Shown: piece after piece, positions 1 to 10,340 of the stretch
Layout: every line of letters starts with the position of its first letter
Numbering within the stretch: position 1 is the stretch's first letter
DNA from: Nocardioides sp. Kera G14
GTDB taxonomy: Bacteria; Actinomycetota; Actinomycetes; Propionibacteriales; Nocardioidaceae
Assembly: GCF_020715565.1 (NCBI RefSeq)
Contig: NZ_CP085839.1
Span: 1,612,001-1,676,000, forward strand
Length of the DNA: 64,000 nt
Direction of reading: 5' to 3'
The notes under the pieces: generated by a model
Told to the model about the DNA's origin: nothing
The model's database searches: none
Seen by the model: the letters and a program-made list of their open reading frames with translations, nothing else
Program-made: the position numbers and the translations under genes

Positions 1-603
1 ACCAACACCGTGGCCCGCCAGTTCGACCGGGTCTGCGACGTGCTCACCGCACTGGGCTACCTGACCGAGCGGACGGAGTCCGGCGACCAGGAGGTCACCG
101 AGCTCGGCATGCCGCTGATGCGGCTCTACTCCGAGCTCGACCTCGTCGCCGCCGAGGCGCTCCGCCACGGGCTCCTCGACGGGCTGCGACCCTCCGAGCT
201 CGCCGCCGTGCTGTCGATCCTCGTCTTCGAGGCCCGTCGTGCCGACGATGCCTCGTCGCCGCGCCTGCCCGGTGGACGGGCCAAGGACGCCATCGCCGCG
301 CTCGTGAAGGTGTGGGCGGAGCTCGACGCGCTCGAGCGCGAGCACAAGCTCGACTTCCTCCGCCCACCCGACCTCGGGTTCGCGTACGCCGCCTTCCGCT
401 GGGCCGAGGGTGACGACCTCGACGAGGTGCTCGGTGAGATCGAGCTCGCCGCCGGTGACTTCGTCCGTTGGATGAAGCAGCTCATCGATCTCTGCGGCCA
501 GGTCGCCAACGCGACGGTGGACAGCACCATCCGCCGCAACGCACGCGACGCGGTCGACCTGCTCAAGCGCGGGGTCGTGGCCTACAGCGGCCTCGAGGAC
601 TGA
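1..603 (+). CDS. helY: DEAD/DEAH-box RNA helicase, C-terminal part (HelY/Mtr4 type, DSHCT domain)
   Basis: Only the last 200 codons are in the window; the gene enters from the left edge in frame. The visible part is helical and matches the DSHCT domain that ends Ski2/Mtr4-type helicases: a short winged-helix-like stretch (FDRVCDVLTALGYL), then the typical LYSELDLVAAEALRHGLL and LRPSELAAVLSILVFEARR segments. The ATPase motor lies outside the window. In actinobacteria HelY is thought to act on structured RNA or DNA; substrate unknown here. It ends convergently with the MarR gene. The two stop codons are 3 nt apart inside a perfect palindrome, GACTGAC-T-GTCAGTC (598-612). Confidence 0.85.
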   Translation, partial: TNTVARQFDRVCDVLTALGYLTERTESGDQEVTELGMPLMRLYSELDLVAAEALRHGLLDGLRPSELAAVLSILVFEARRADDASSPRLPGGRAKDAIAALVKVWAELDALEREHKLDFLRPPDLGFAYAAFRWAEGDDLDEVLGEIELAAGDFVRWMKQLIDLCGQVANATVDSTIRRNARDAVDLLKRGVVAYSGLED

Positions 604-606
604 CTG

Positions 607-1062
607 TCAGTCGAAGAGGTGCGGGATCAGCCGGAGCTCTGCGGCCAGCGCCTCGTAGCGCTCGTGACCGAGGCCGTCCGCAAGGGCCGTCTCGATCGAC
701 TGCTCGACCTCGCTCAGGCGCCGGGCGAGGCTCGCACCTCGCGGTGACAACGCGGCGACGACGCGGCGCTTGTCGTCGGGGTCGATCCGCCGGACGACGA
801 TGGCGCGCTCGACGAGCTTGTCCATATGGCGGGTGAGGGTCGCGGGAGGCACGACGGCCGCGTCGGCGATCTCGCTCATCCGCAGCCCGGGACGCGCCAA
901 AAGCACGGCCATGATCTGCCACTGTTCGAGCAGGAGACCCTCGCCGTCGAGCGTGGCCTGGAGGCGTCGGTGCAGGGCGTCCTCGGAGCGCTTGAGCAGC
1001 AGTGTCAGGCTCGCCGGCTCGCCGGTCGTGACCCCGACGTCGCTGACCGTGCTCTCACTCAT
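607..1062 (-). CDS. MarR-family transcriptional regulator
   Basis: A 151-residue winged-helix protein. The helix-turn-helix is visible as LRMSEIADAAVVPPATLTRH and the wing as RRIDPDDKRRVVAALS, the usual DxRxxxxxLT-like MarR signature. Flanking helices fit the dimerisation regions. ATG at 1062 is chosen because GGGAGG lies 6 nt upstream; the longer open frame further upstream is only the antisense of the neighbouring gene. It is divergent from the AmiC-like gene at 1213 and shares a 150-bp gap with it, so it may control that gene and possibly the urea operon behind it. The ligand cannot be read from sequence. Confidence 0.88.
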   Translation of the reverse strand: MSESTVSDVGVTTGEPASLTLLLKRSEDALHRRLQATLDGEGLLLEQWQIMAVLLARPGLRMSEIADAAVVPPATLTRHMDKLVERAIVVRRIDPDDKRRVVAALSPRGASLARRLSEVEQSIETALADGLGHERYEALAAELRLIPHLFD

Positions 1063-1212
1063 GAGTTCGCCTCCCAAGCGGCGGATTACGCCGGTGTTTC
1101 GGTCATGTTCCAACCAGAATTGATGCTCCCACTCGGAACTAATGCAGCCTAAGCTCGGTGCACCCACCGATTCAAGGCCGAGTTTTCGGCCCGTCCAGCA
1201 GGGGAGGTGCCG

Positions 1213-2274
1213 ATGCCGGAGACGCTGCCGATCGCGTTCGTCGTGCCGCTCCAGGGGCCGACCGGCATCTACGGTCCCTCGTGCCTGGCCTGCGGCGAGC
1301 TCGCGGTCGAACAGCTCAATTCCGCGTCCGGGATCCTGGGGAAGCGGGTCGAGCTCGTCGTCGTCGACGGCGGGCGCGAGCCCGACGTCGTCGCCGCCGA
1401 GGTCGGCGCGCTGGTCGACTCGGGGCGCGTCCACGCCGTCGCCGGCTGGCACATCTCGGCGGTGCGGCAGGCGATCACACGGCGGATCGGCGGAAAGGTC
1501 GTCTACGCCTACGCGGCGATGCACGAGGGCCGCGACGACACCCCCGGTGTCTTCATGCTCGGGGAACGGCCGATCAATCAACTGCTCCCGGCGGCGCACT
1601 GGATGCGCGAGCAGCTCGGCGTGGGACGCTGGGCCGTCGTCGGCAACGACTACGTCTTCCCGCGGGTCACCGGCGCGACCGCGAGGGTCGCCCTCCAGGA
1701 CGGCCCGTCCAGCGTGGTGAGCGAGACCTACGTCCCGCTCGGCACCACGAACTTCTCGCGGGTGCTCACCGAGCTCGATTCCGCCGGCGCCGACGGCGTC
1801 ATCATGCTGCTGATGGGCCAGGACGCCGTGCACTTCAACCGGCAGTTCTCCCGCTTCGGGCTCTCCGACCGCCTGGCCCGCCTCAGTCCCGCTGTCGAGG
1901 AGAACACCCTGCTCGGCGGTGGTGCCGGCGCCCACGAGAACCTCTACGCCGCCGCGGCCTACTTCGACGGTCTCGACACGGTCGAGAGCAGCGCGCTGTC
2001 CGAGGCGTACTACGCGCGCTACGGCCGCTGGGCACCGGCACTCAACGCGGTCGGTGAGTCCTGCTACGAGGCGATCCTCTTCCTCGCCCGGCTGGGCAAG
2101 ACGTGCGGCTCCGTGGCTGTCGCGGACGTGGGCGCGATGTCGTCGGGCACCTTCTACGACGGCCCGCGAGGGCTCGTCCGGCTCGACGGCAACCTGCTCA
2201 ACCAGGACGTCTACCTCGCCGCAGCCCGCGGGCTCGAGTTCGAGGTGCAGGAGCAGATCGCCCGGGCCGTCTGA
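1213..2274 (+). CDS. AmiC/UrtA-like substrate-binding protein without signal peptide
   Basis: A 353-residue periplasmic-binding-protein fold of the branched-chain amino acid/amide/urea family (Peripla_BP_5/AmiC). It begins directly with the first beta strand (LPIAFVVPLQGPTGIYGPS), with neither a signal peptide nor a lipobox, so it should be cytosolic like AmiC. The core GNDYVFPR closely resembles GSDYVFPR of UrtA in the same window, so a urea- or amide-type ligand is plausible. ATG at 1213 has GGGGAGG 5 nt upstream; an in-frame GTG at 1207 overlaps that ribosome site and is less likely. No ANTAR antiterminator (AmiR partner) is nearby; the divergent MarR gene is the obvious candidate partner. 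Confidence 0.8.
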   Translation: MPETLPIAFVVPLQGPTGIYGPSCLACGELAVEQLNSASGILGKRVELVVVDGGREPDVVAAEVGALVDSGRVHAVAGWHISAVRQAITRRIGGKVVYAYAAMHEGRDDTPGVFMLGERPINQLLPAAHWMREQLGVGRWAVVGNDYVFPRVTGATARVALQDGPSSVVSETYVPLGTTNFSRVLTELDSAGADGVIMLLMGQDAVHFNRQFSRFGLSDRLARLSPAVEENTLLGGGAGAHENLYAAAAYFDGLDTVESSALSEAYYARYGRWAPALNAVGESCYEAILFLARLGKTCGSVAVADVGAMSSGTFYDGPRGLVRLDGNLLNQDVYLAAARGLEFEVQEQIARAV

Positions 2275-2283
2275 GGCCCCGCC

Positions 2284-2368
2284 GCAAAGGGTCACCGTGA
2301 CCTTTTGGGGTGTGAGTGACCGTTCAGAAGGGTCACCGACCACGCGAAAGGTCACGGTGACGCTTTGC
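2284..2368. repeat. 22-bp inverted repeat between convergent genes
   Basis: Arms 2284-2305 and 2347-2368 are inverted copies with one mismatch, around a 41-nt centre. Each arm is itself nearly palindromic (GGTCACCGTGACC). The right arm includes the last codons and stop of ureD. A third related half (GGGTCACCGACC) lies in the centre. It could act as a two-way terminator between the AmiC-like gene and ureD, or as a protein site; there is no U-rich tail. Confidence 0.7.
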
Positions 2369-3113
2369 GCAGGGTGGCCGCAACGGCCGCCTGCCACGGG
2401 GAGCGCAGCTCGGCGGTGTGCGCCTCGCCGGTGAGTGAGCGGACGAGCATGCCGCCTGCCTCGAGCTCGAACCGCGTCCCGCCGACCGTCTCCTCGAGGT
2501 CGGCACCGAGCATCAGCACGGAGGTCATCGCGCGGTGGTCGCCCCACGCGAGCGGGTGGCCGGTCGTGTCGAGCGCGTCCACGAGCAGCGGCTGGCCGCC
2601 CTCGGTCACCACCTCGAGGCGCTGGTCCACCCTGCCACCGGTCTCGTCGTGGCGGCCGAGGACGAGCGTCTCCCGGAGTGCGAGACGGGCGGACTGGCCG
2701 AGCGTGACGGTCGTGTGTCGGCGTACGACGGCACCGGAGGCGACGACGAACGGCTCACCGTGCCAGACCAGGCGACCGGCCGAAGCGATGTGGATGTGCA
2801 CGTCCCACGAGGCCGAGCCGCCGCGCATGTCGTAGGCGACGGTGCCGGCCGGCTCCATGAGCTCGAGTGTCGCACCCGGGCCCACCTCGATGTCGAGGCG
2901 GACCACGTCGCCGGCGAGGAGCAGGGCACCCTCCGGCACGAGCGAGACTCGGGCGCCGTCGGTGTCGCTGGTGAGCACGACGGGCCGGATGACCGGGCGG
3001 TCGGGGCCGCCCAGCGCGCGGTGGACCACGCTGACCCGGCCGCCCTCCTCGGGGCGCGTGACGGAGATCGAGGTCGCCGTCACCACCTGCTCAGTGGCTG
3101 TGCTCGTGGGCAT
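2352..3113 (-). CDS. ureD: Urease accessory protein UreD (UreH)
   Basis: 253 residues, last gene of the urt-ure operon. UreD with UreF and UreG forms the complex that delivers nickel to apo-urease. Family marks: the [22 protein letters not shown] strand region and the later [19 protein letters not shown] segment, matching the conserved RE..vLGR..E.G block of UreD. ATG 3113 overlaps the end of ureG by 23 nt, so translation is probably coupled. Placing ureD at the end of the cluster, after ureG, is the common actinobacterial order. Confidence 0.92.
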   Translation of the reverse strand: MPTSTATEQVVTATSISVTRPEEGGRVSVVHRALGGPDRPVIRPVVLTSDTDGARVSLVPEGALLLAGDVVRLDIEVGPGATLELMEPAGTVAYDMRGGSASWDVHIHIASAGRLVWHGEPFVVASGAVVRRHTTVTLGQSARLALRETLVLGRHDETGGRVDQRLEVVTEGGQPLLVDALDTTGHPLAWGDHRAMTSVLMLGADLEETVGGTRFELEAGGMLVRSLTGEAHTAELRSPWQAAVAATLRKASP

Positions 3114-3825
3114 GGGTGACGCCGTCCTCCGCGTGGAAATGAGGCGCCATCGGGCCCGGGTCGAGCGGGATCAGGTCACCGTCGAGGTGACGCTTGAGCT
3201 GCGCGAGCACCCAGCCCACCAGCTCGGCGACCGAGGCCGGGTCCGTGCGCGACAACGCGATCACGGGGCCGCCGGCGCGGGCCTGTGTGGCGTCGACGAC
3301 CATCTGGTCACGGTCGACGCCGACGTACGGCGCCAGGTCGGTCTTGTTGACCACGAGGAGGTCGGCCCGGCTGATACCGGGACCGCCCTTGCGGGCGACG
3401 TCGCCACCACCGGCCACGTCGATCAGGAAGATCTGGACGTCGACGAGCGCGGGGGAGAAGGTCGCGGTGAGGTTGTCCCCACCTGACTCGATCAACACGA
3501 GGTCGAGCGGGTCGAAGTCGGCCTCGAGCTCCTCGACCGCCATCAGGTTGGCGGTGATGTCGTCGCGGATGGCGGTGTGGGGACAGGCGCCGGTCTCGAC
3601 GGCGCGGATGCGCTCAGGGTCGAGCACGCCGGCCGAGCGGAGGAAGCGGGCGTCCTCGTCGGTGTAGATGTCGTTGGTGACGACACCCATCCGCAGCTCG
3701 GCCGCCAGCTCGCGGCAGAGCATGGCGATGAGCGAGCTCTTGCCGGTGCCGACCGGGCCGCAGACCCCCAGGCGGAGGGCGCGGATCGGGTGGAGCGGAT
3801 GCGGGGTGTGCGCGTGGTCAAGCAC
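3091..3825 (-). CDS. ureG: Urease accessory GTPase UreG
   Basis: 244 residues; SIMIBI GTPase that powers nickel insertion into urease. P-loop GPVGTGKSS at residues 23-31; the nickel-binding Cys-Pro-His is in [14 protein letters not shown] (C81, H83); [10 protein letters not shown] carries the base-recognition motif. GTG at 3825 is preceded by AGGAGG and overlaps the ureF stop by 8 nt; upstream extensions lack a ribosome site. Unusual: besides the His-containing N-terminus ([10 protein letters not shown]) it has a His-rich tail, with six His in the last 16 residues. As no ureE is present, these tails may hold the nickel that UreE would normally supply. Confidence 0.95.
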   Translation of the reverse strand: MLDHAHTPHPLHPIRALRLGVCGPVGTGKSSLIAMLCRELAAELRMGVVTNDIYTDEDARFLRSAGVLDPERIRAVETGACPHTAIRDDITANLMAVEELEADFDPLDLVLIESGGDNLTATFSPALVDVQIFLIDVAGGGDVARKGGPGISRADLLVVNKTDLAPYVGVDRDQMVVDATQARAGGPVIALSRTDPASVAELVGWVLAQLKRHLDGDLIPLDPGPMAPHFHAEDGVTHAHEHSH

Positions 3826-4492
3826 TGAAGAGCCTCCTCGTGGCGGTGGCATGGGCCTGCGCCCATGCCTCGAACTGGGGTGCACCGGACGCCGGGATGT
3901 CCCCGGGCTCGGTCAGCGCGGCGACGTCGGCCGCGAGGTCCTCGATCAGCGGAAGGGCGTCGAGCACCCACCCGGTCGCGTCGGCCGGGTCCATCGGCAA
4001 CAGCTTCAGCGCAGCCGCCGCGACCGTCTGCGCGTCGTCGTAGCCGACCAGCCGCGCCAGCGCGGCCGGGCTGAGCCCTGCTGCATCGGCTGCCGCCGCC
4101 AGTACGACGGCCCGCGGAGCAGTCGCGCCACCGACCGCGACCACGGCCGGATGCTCGGGCCACAGTCGGCGCAGCAGTCGGTGCAGCGCGCGCCCCTGCG
4201 TGCGCGAGACGTGGCGCAGCGCCTGGCTGGGCGTACGCGCCGCCCACGCGGCGGTGACCGGCTCGAGCGAGATCGCTTGACGGAGGTGGTGGAGCGCCAC
4301 GACCGCAGTCGCGGCCTCCACGCGGGTGACGGTGTCCAGCCGGGCCCCGAGATAGAGGGGCACGCCCGCTGACGTCAGACCGCCGAGCACCGCCGGCTCC
4401 AGCCCGGCGGACTGCGTGTGGCCGGCGACCGGCAGGCGCGCGTCCGCGAGGAGCATGAGGAGGAGGTCGGCCGCCATGGTGGGTCCCGGCAC
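3818..4492 (-). CDS. ureF: Urease accessory protein UreF
   Basis: 224 residues, all-alpha. UreF acts as the GTPase-gating partner of UreG on the urease apo-complex. Recognisable by the N-terminal [21 protein letters not shown] segment (the family's sDs.lPvGgfaySgGLE) and by its position between ureC and ureG. Two starts are possible: GTG 4492, one base after the ureC stop, or ATG 4477; neither has a clear ribosome site, so coupling to ureC is likely. Actinobacterial UreF proteins are often this divergent. Confidence 0.9.
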   Translation of the reverse strand: MPGPTMAADLLLMLLADARLPVAGHTQSAGLEPAVLGGLTSAGVPLYLGARLDTVTRVEAATAVVALHHLRQAISLEPVTAAWAARTPSQALRHVSRTQGRALHRLLRRLWPEHPAVVAVGGATAPRAVVLAAAADAAGLSPAALARLVGYDDAQTVAAAALKLLPMDPADATGWVLDALPLIEDLAADVAALTEPGDIPASGAPQFEAWAQAHATATRRLFSA

Positions 4493-4493
4493 G

Positions 4494-6209
<1,716 letters not shown>

Positions 6210-6212
6210 GGC

Positions 6213-6527
6213 TCAGACCTCCGGCCGGATCTGGATGCCGGGGACGACCCCGCGCCCACCGAGGCGGACGATCGTCACCTCGCGCGAAGCTCCGGGCTCG
6301 AACCGTCGCGACGTGCCCGACGGGATGTCCAGGCGGAACCCGGCCGCGAGGTCACGGTCGAACGCGAGCCCGGCGTTGACGTCCGGGAGATGGATGTGCG
6401 AGCCGATCTGCACCGGACGGTCGCCGGTGTTGACGATGACGATCTGCCTGGACTCGCGACCGGCGTTGAGCACCAGCGTCCCCTCGGCGGTGCGGACGGC
6501 CCCCGGCCCCTGCGACTGTGTCGACAC
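6213..6527 (-). CDS. ureB: Urease beta subunit UreB
   Basis: 104 residues, the usual length for a separate beta subunit. Typical features: the start of the beta barrel (LVLNAGRESRQIVIVNTGDRPVQIG split around the conserved NTGDRP..IGSHIHL), FDRDLAAGFRLDIPSGTSRRFEPG and the C-terminal RLGGRGVVPG. GTG 6527 has TAGGAGC about 6 nt upstream and follows the ureA stop by 8 nt; the open frame continues upstream only as the antisense/other frame of ureA. Builds the (alpha-beta-gamma)3 trimer with UreA and UreC. Confidence 0.96.
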   Translation of the reverse strand: MSTQSQGPGAVRTAEGTLVLNAGRESRQIVIVNTGDRPVQIGSHIHLPDVNAGLAFDRDLAAGFRLDIPSGTSRRFEPGASREVTIVRLGGRGVVPGIQIRPEV

Positions 6528-6535
6528 CTGTGCTC

Positions 6536-6838
6536 CTAGGCGATCGGTTGATGGATGGTGACGAGCTTCCGCCCGTCCGGGAACGTCGCCTCGACCTGGA
6601 CGTCCACGAGCATGTCGACGACGTCGGGCATGACCTGTTCGCGGGTGAGGACCTCGCGTCCTGCCGTCATGAGGTCGCCGACGGTGCGGCCCTCGCGGGC
6701 CCGCTCGATGACCCACGTGGAGAGCAGCGCGACCGACTCGGGGTAGTTGAGTCGGACGCCGCGGGCCAACCGGTCGCGGGCGACCATGCCGGCGACGGCG
6801 AGGAGCAGCTTCTCGGTGTCAGCTGGGGTCAGATGCAT
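6536..6838 (-). CDS. ureA: Urease gamma subunit UreA
   Basis: 100 residues, exactly the family length. It begins [17 protein letters not shown], the canonical N-terminus, and has [21 protein letters not shown] and the C-terminal [23 protein letters not shown] 6838 follows the urtE stop by 13 nt, with GGGGGAA upstream. First of the three structural genes; directly behind the urea transporter genes, so uptake and hydrolysis are probably on one transcript. Confidence 0.97.
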   Translation of the reverse strand: MHLTPADTEKLLLAVAGMVARDRLARGVRLNYPESVALLSTWVIERAREGRTVGDLMTAGREVLTREQVMPDVVDMLVDVQVEATFPDGRKLVTIHQPIA

Positions 6839-6851
6839 GTCACGTTCCCCC

Positions 6852-7532
6852 TCAGACGGCCATCGCCGCACGGACGGCGTCGACGGCCGCAGGGCCACCC
6901 TCGCCCTCCGAGGTGATCCGACCGGACTCGAGCACGTAGTAGTGCTTCGTCGCGCGCAGGGCGAACCCGACGTGCTGCTCGACAAGGAGGAGGGAGAGGT
7001 CACCGCGCGCGGCGAGCGCCGCGATCGTGGATTCGATCTCCGCGACGACGTTGGGCTGGATCCCCTCGGTGGGCTCGTCGAGGATGAGCATCCGCGGCTT
7101 GGTCAGCAGGGTGCGTGCGATCGCCAGCTGCTGGCGCTGGCCGCCGGAGAGCAGGCCGGCCTTGCGGCTGAGCAGTCCGCGCAGTGCGGGGAAGGTATCG
7201 AGCACCTCGTCGGTCGAAGCCTTGTCGGTGGTGACCAGCTGGAGGTTCTCCAGCGTTGTCATCTGCGGGAAGCAGAGCTGCCCCTGGGGCACGTACCCGA
7301 GGCCGCGACGCACCCGGGCGTTCGGCCGCAGACGGGTGACGTCCTCGCCGTCGAGCAGGATCTTCCCCTGCCTGACGGGAAGGAGGCCGACGGCTGCCCG
7401 CAACAGGGTCGTCTTCCCGGCTCCGTTGTGGCCCATGATCGCCACGGCGCCGGAGGTCGGCACCTCGACATGGACGTCATGGAGCACCATGCTGCGGCCG
7501 TAGCCGGCGGTGACACCGATGAGCTCGAGCAT
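6852..7532 (-). CDS. urtE: Urea ABC transporter ATP-binding protein UrtE
   Basis: 226 residues, LivF-type ATPase. Walker [10 protein letters not shown], signature [13 protein letters not shown], Walker [15 protein letters not shown], and the late His switch (EQHVGF). The phrase [16 protein letters not shown] is characteristic of UrtE as opposed to amino-acid LivF. ATG 7532 overlaps the urtD stop as TGATG, with GAGAGGAGG in front; an upstream in-frame GTG is less likely. Pairs with UrtD to drive the UrtBC permease. Confidence 0.95.
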   Translation of the reverse strand: MLELIGVTAGYGRSMVLHDVHVEVPTSGAVAIMGHNGAGKTTLLRAAVGLLPVRQGKILLDGEDVTRLRPNARVRRGLGYVPQGQLCFPQMTTLENLQLVTTDKASTDEVLDTFPALRGLLSRKAGLLSGGQRQQLAIARTLLTKPRMLILDEPTEGIQPNVVAEIESTIAALAARGDLSLLLVEQHVGFALRATKHYYVLESGRITSEGEGGPAAVDAVRAAMAV

Positions 7533-8341
7533 CACGCCTCCTCTCCAGCAGCCTCGGCCGCGACGGCCTCGGGAGCGACATTGACCGCATCGGCGGTCCG
7601 GCCGAGGTAGACCTCCTGGACCCGCTCGTCGGCCTGGACCTGGGCGACGGTCCCCTCGGTGAGCACCTTCCCGGCGTGCATCACGGTCACCGTGTCGGCG
7701 TACCTGCGCACGAACTCCATGTCGTGCTCGATCACGACGATCGTGCGGTCGCGGCCGATGCGACGCAGCAGCTCACCGGTCTCGTCGCGCTCCTCGGCAC
7801 TCATGCCTGCCACGGTCTCGTCCAGGAACATCACCTTCGCGTCCTGGACGAGGAGCATCCCGATCTCGAGCCACTGCTTCTGGCCGTGCGCGAGGATGCC
7901 GGCCGGTCGGTCGGCGAGGTGGGTGAGGCCGATCGTGTCCAATGCTTCCGCCACCCGGTCCGACATCCGACGTCTCGGCAGGGCGAGCTGCCACGCCCGG
8001 CGGTGGATGCCGGCGGCGATGTCGAGGTTCTGCGCGACGCTGAGCTGCTCGAAGACCGTCGCGGTCTGGAAGGTGCGGCCGACGCCGGCACGCACGATCT
8101 GGTGCGACTTCAGCTTGAGCAGGTCCTTGTTCCGGTAGCGGGCGAAGCCGGTGCCGCGGACCAGGCCGGTCAGCGCATCCACGAGTGTCGTCTTGCCGGC
8201 ACCGTTCGGGCCGATCAGGAAGTGGAGCCGCCCCTGGAGCAGCGTGAGGTCCACGCCGTCGACCGCCTTGAAGCCGTCGAAACTCACCGTGAGCCCCTGC
8301 ACCTCGAGGTAGTCGAGGCCCTGGGCTTCGGGCGTGCTCAT
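7532..8341 (-). CDS. urtD: Urea ABC transporter ATP-binding protein UrtD
   Basis: 269 residues, LivG-type ATPase. Walker A GPNGAGKTT near residue 47; GVGRTFQTATVFEQLSVAQN is typical of the LivG/UrtD family; the signature region is ILAHGQKQWLEIGMLL, the degenerate LSHGQ form usual for UrtD; Walker B VMFLDETVAGMSAEE (ETVAGM is the UrtD hallmark). ATG 8341 overlaps the urtC stop by 4 nt (ATGA), preceded by GGAGG. Longer upstream reading is out of context. Confidence 0.95.
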   Translation of the reverse strand: MSTPEAQGLDYLEVQGLTVSFDGFKAVDGVDLTLLQGRLHFLIGPNGAGKTTLVDALTGLVRGTGFARYRNKDLLKLKSHQIVRAGVGRTFQTATVFEQLSVAQNLDIAAGIHRRAWQLALPRRRMSDRVAEALDTIGLTHLADRPAGILAHGQKQWLEIGMLLVQDAKVMFLDETVAGMSAEERDETGELLRRIGRDRTIVVIEHDMEFVRRYADTVTVMHAGKVLTEGTVAQVQADERVQEVYLGRTADAVNVAPEAVAAEAAGEEA

Positions 8342-9411
8342 GCGGTCGCCTCCTTGGAGCGGACGAAGCGGTTGAACAGCTTGGGGAGTGAGGCGATCCC
8401 GCCGGGCAGGAAGAGCGTCACGACGATGAAGAGCCCGCCGAGGAAGTAGATCCACAGGTCCGGCCACCGCTCGGAGAGGGTCGACTGCCCGTAGCCGACG
8501 GCGATGGCGCCGAGGGCCGGCCCGAAGAGGGCCGCCCGGCCACCGAGCGCCGCCCCGGCGATCATCAGGATCGAGGCGGCGGCGTCGATGTCCTTCGGGG
8601 AGATGATCCCGGCGATCGGGACGAACATGGCGCCACCGAGGCTCGCCATCACGGCGGCCACGACGAACGCGACGAGCTTGATGTTGGAGGGGTCGTAGCC
8701 CAGGAAGCGCACCCGCTCCTCCGCGTCCCGGGTCGCGACGAGGAGCTCACCGAAGCGGCTGCGGTAGAGCTGCCACGCGACGACGAGGCAGGCGATCAGC
8801 AACCCGGCGGTGATGGTGTAGATGAACTGCCTGTTGGCCGGGTCGTCGAGCTTGTAGCCGAAGAACGAGGTGAAGCCGGACAGGCCCGTGTCGCCACCGG
8901 TCAGCTTGATCGTCGAGGTGATCAGCGTGGCCAATGCCACCGCGAGTGCCTGGGTGAGGATGGCGAAGTAGGCGCCCTTCACCCGTCGCTTGAAGATCGC
9001 ATAGCCCAGGATCGAGGCCACGATGATCGGCGCGACGACGATGGCCACGATCGTGAAGAGGCCGCTCTTGAAGGGCTCCCAGAACGACGGGAGGGGCGCG
9101 AGGGGGTCGTACAGGATCATGAAGGAGGGCACCGCGCCGCCGGAGGCCTCCAGCTGCATGTGCATGCCCATGGCGTAGGCGCCGAGACCGAAGAACACGC
9201 CCTGGCCCATCACGAGCATGCCGCCGCGACCCCAGGCGAGACCGATGCCGACGGCCACCATCGCCCACGCGCAGTACTTGGCGAGGTTGTTGAGCCGGAA
9301 CTCGCTGAGCACGCCCGGAGCGACGACGAGGAGCAGGAGCGCCACGACGGCGATGCCGAGCAGGGAGCCCCACGGCCCGCGCAGCATGCGGATGGCCTTC
9401 GACGTGTTCAT
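8338..9411 (-). CDS. urtC: Urea ABC transporter permease UrtC
   Basis: 357 residues, LivM-type inner-membrane permease with roughly 10 hydrophobic segments. The AWGRGGMLVMGQGVFFGLGAYAMGMHMQ region (continuing to the loop with PSFWEPF) is typical of UrtC. ATG 9411 overlaps the urtB stop by 4 nt. The C-terminal loop LGYDPSNIKLVAFVVAA is the conserved EAA-like coupling region for the ATPases. Forms the translocation path with UrtB. Confidence 0.94.
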   Translation of the reverse strand: MNTSKAIRMLRGPWGSLLGIAVVALLLLVVAPGVLSEFRLNNLAKYCAWAMVAVGIGLAWGRGGMLVMGQGVFFGLGAYAMGMHMQLEASGGAVPSFMILYDPLAPLPSFWEPFKSGLFTIVAIVVAPIIVASILGYAIFKRRVKGAYFAILTQALAVALATLITSTIKLTGGDTGLSGFTSFFGYKLDDPANRQFIYTITAGLLIACLVVAWQLYRSRFGELLVATRDAEERVRFLGYDPSNIKLVAFVVAAVMASLGGAMFVPIAGIISPKDIDAAASILMIAGAALGGRAALFGPALGAIAVGYGQSTLSERWPDLWIYFLGGLFIVVTLFLPGGIASLPKLFNRFVRSKEATA

Positions 9412-10292
9412 GCGAGCCCCCTCGTGCGGACGGTGAAGAGTCCCTGCGGCTTGGCCTGGAGGAAGATCACGACCAGGACGAACGCGACCACCTGGGCGAG
9501 GCTGCCCGTCGTCCAGTCGGCGAGGAAGGCCATCGACACACCGACCGCCCACGCCGCGATGATCGTCCCCTTCAGCTGGCCCAGCCCGCCTGCGACCACG
9601 ACCAGGAACGCGGGAATGATGTATTTCGTGCCGAGGGTGGCGTTGGTGCCACCGATCAGCGAGACCGCGACCCCGCCGACGCCGGCCAGTCCAGAGCCGA
9701 TGAAGAAGGTCAGGCGGTCGACGACGCGGGTGGAGACGCCGAGGGTCTCGGCCAGCGCTCGGTTCTGCACCGTCGCCCGGATCTGGCGTCCGAAGACGCT
9801 GTACTTGAGCAGGGCCGCCAGGCCCGCGAGGCAGACGACCGCGAGGACGATGGTGAAGAGCTGGCGCAGTGGCCAGTGGTAGCCGAAGATGTCGAGCTGG
9901 CCGTCGAGCCAGTCCGGCTTCTCCACCGGCACGCCCTGGGCGGGGAAGATCTGCAGCGCCGCCTGCCGGAGCACGAGGCTGACACCGACCGTGACGAGGA
10001 GCGTGTCCAACGGTCGGTCGTACATCCAGCGGATGATGGCGAACTCCAGGATCAGGCCGAGCACACCGGCGATCGCGAAGGCCACCGGGAGGGCGATCAG
10101 GATCGAGATGTTGGTGCTGCTCACCACCTGTTGGGTGAGGTACGCCGCGTAGGCGCCGGCCATGAGGAACTCGCCGTGGGCCATGTTGATCACGCCCATC
10201 TGACCGAACGTCAGGGCCAGGCCCAGAGCGGCGATCAGGAGCAGGGCACCGTCGGCGGTGCCGTTGAGCAGGGGTGGGATCAATGAGTCCAC
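9408..10292 (-). CDS. urtB: Urea ABC transporter permease UrtB
   Basis: 294 residues, LivH-type permease with about 8 membrane segments. It starts at the conserved core (NGTADGALLLIAALGLALTFGQ, then GVINMAHGEFLMAGAY), so it lacks the long extracytoplasmic N-terminal domain seen in some proteobacterial UrtB. GTG 10292 has GAGGAAC upstream. It lies 45 nt behind urtA; that gap holds a run of TGA triplets every 8 nt. Confidence 0.94.
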   Translation of the reverse strand: MDSLIPPLLNGTADGALLLIAALGLALTFGQMGVINMAHGEFLMAGAYAAYLTQQVVSSTNISILIALPVAFAIAGVLGLILEFAIIRWMYDRPLDTLLVTVGVSLVLRQAALQIFPAQGVPVEKPDWLDGQLDIFGYHWPLRQLFTIVLAVVCLAGLAALLKYSVFGRQIRATVQNRALAETLGVSTRVVDRLTFFIGSGLAGVGGVAVSLIGGTNATLGTKYIIPAFLVVVAGGLGQLKGTIIAAWAVGVSMAFLADWTTGSLAQVVAFVLVVIFLQAKPQGLFTVRTRGLA

Positions 10293-10313
10293 GGCGAGTT
10301 CCTCGTTGTCGGT

Positions 10314-10340
10314 TCAGCAGGTCAGCACGTCAACAGGTCA
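10314..10340 (-). repeat. TGA array with 8-nt period after urtA
   Basis: On the urtA strand the stop TGA (10340-10338) is followed by three more TGA triplets, at 10332, 10324 and 10316, each exactly 8 nt apart. The units are TGACCTGT, TGACGTGC, TGACCTGC, TGAACC. Because 8 is not a multiple of 3, the array gives stops in all three frames. Confidence 0.75.

Noticed and set aside
1063..2547. N-terminal extension of the MarR frame to 646 codons
   Set aside because: It is the antisense of the AmiC-like gene; a good ribosome site precedes ATG 1062.
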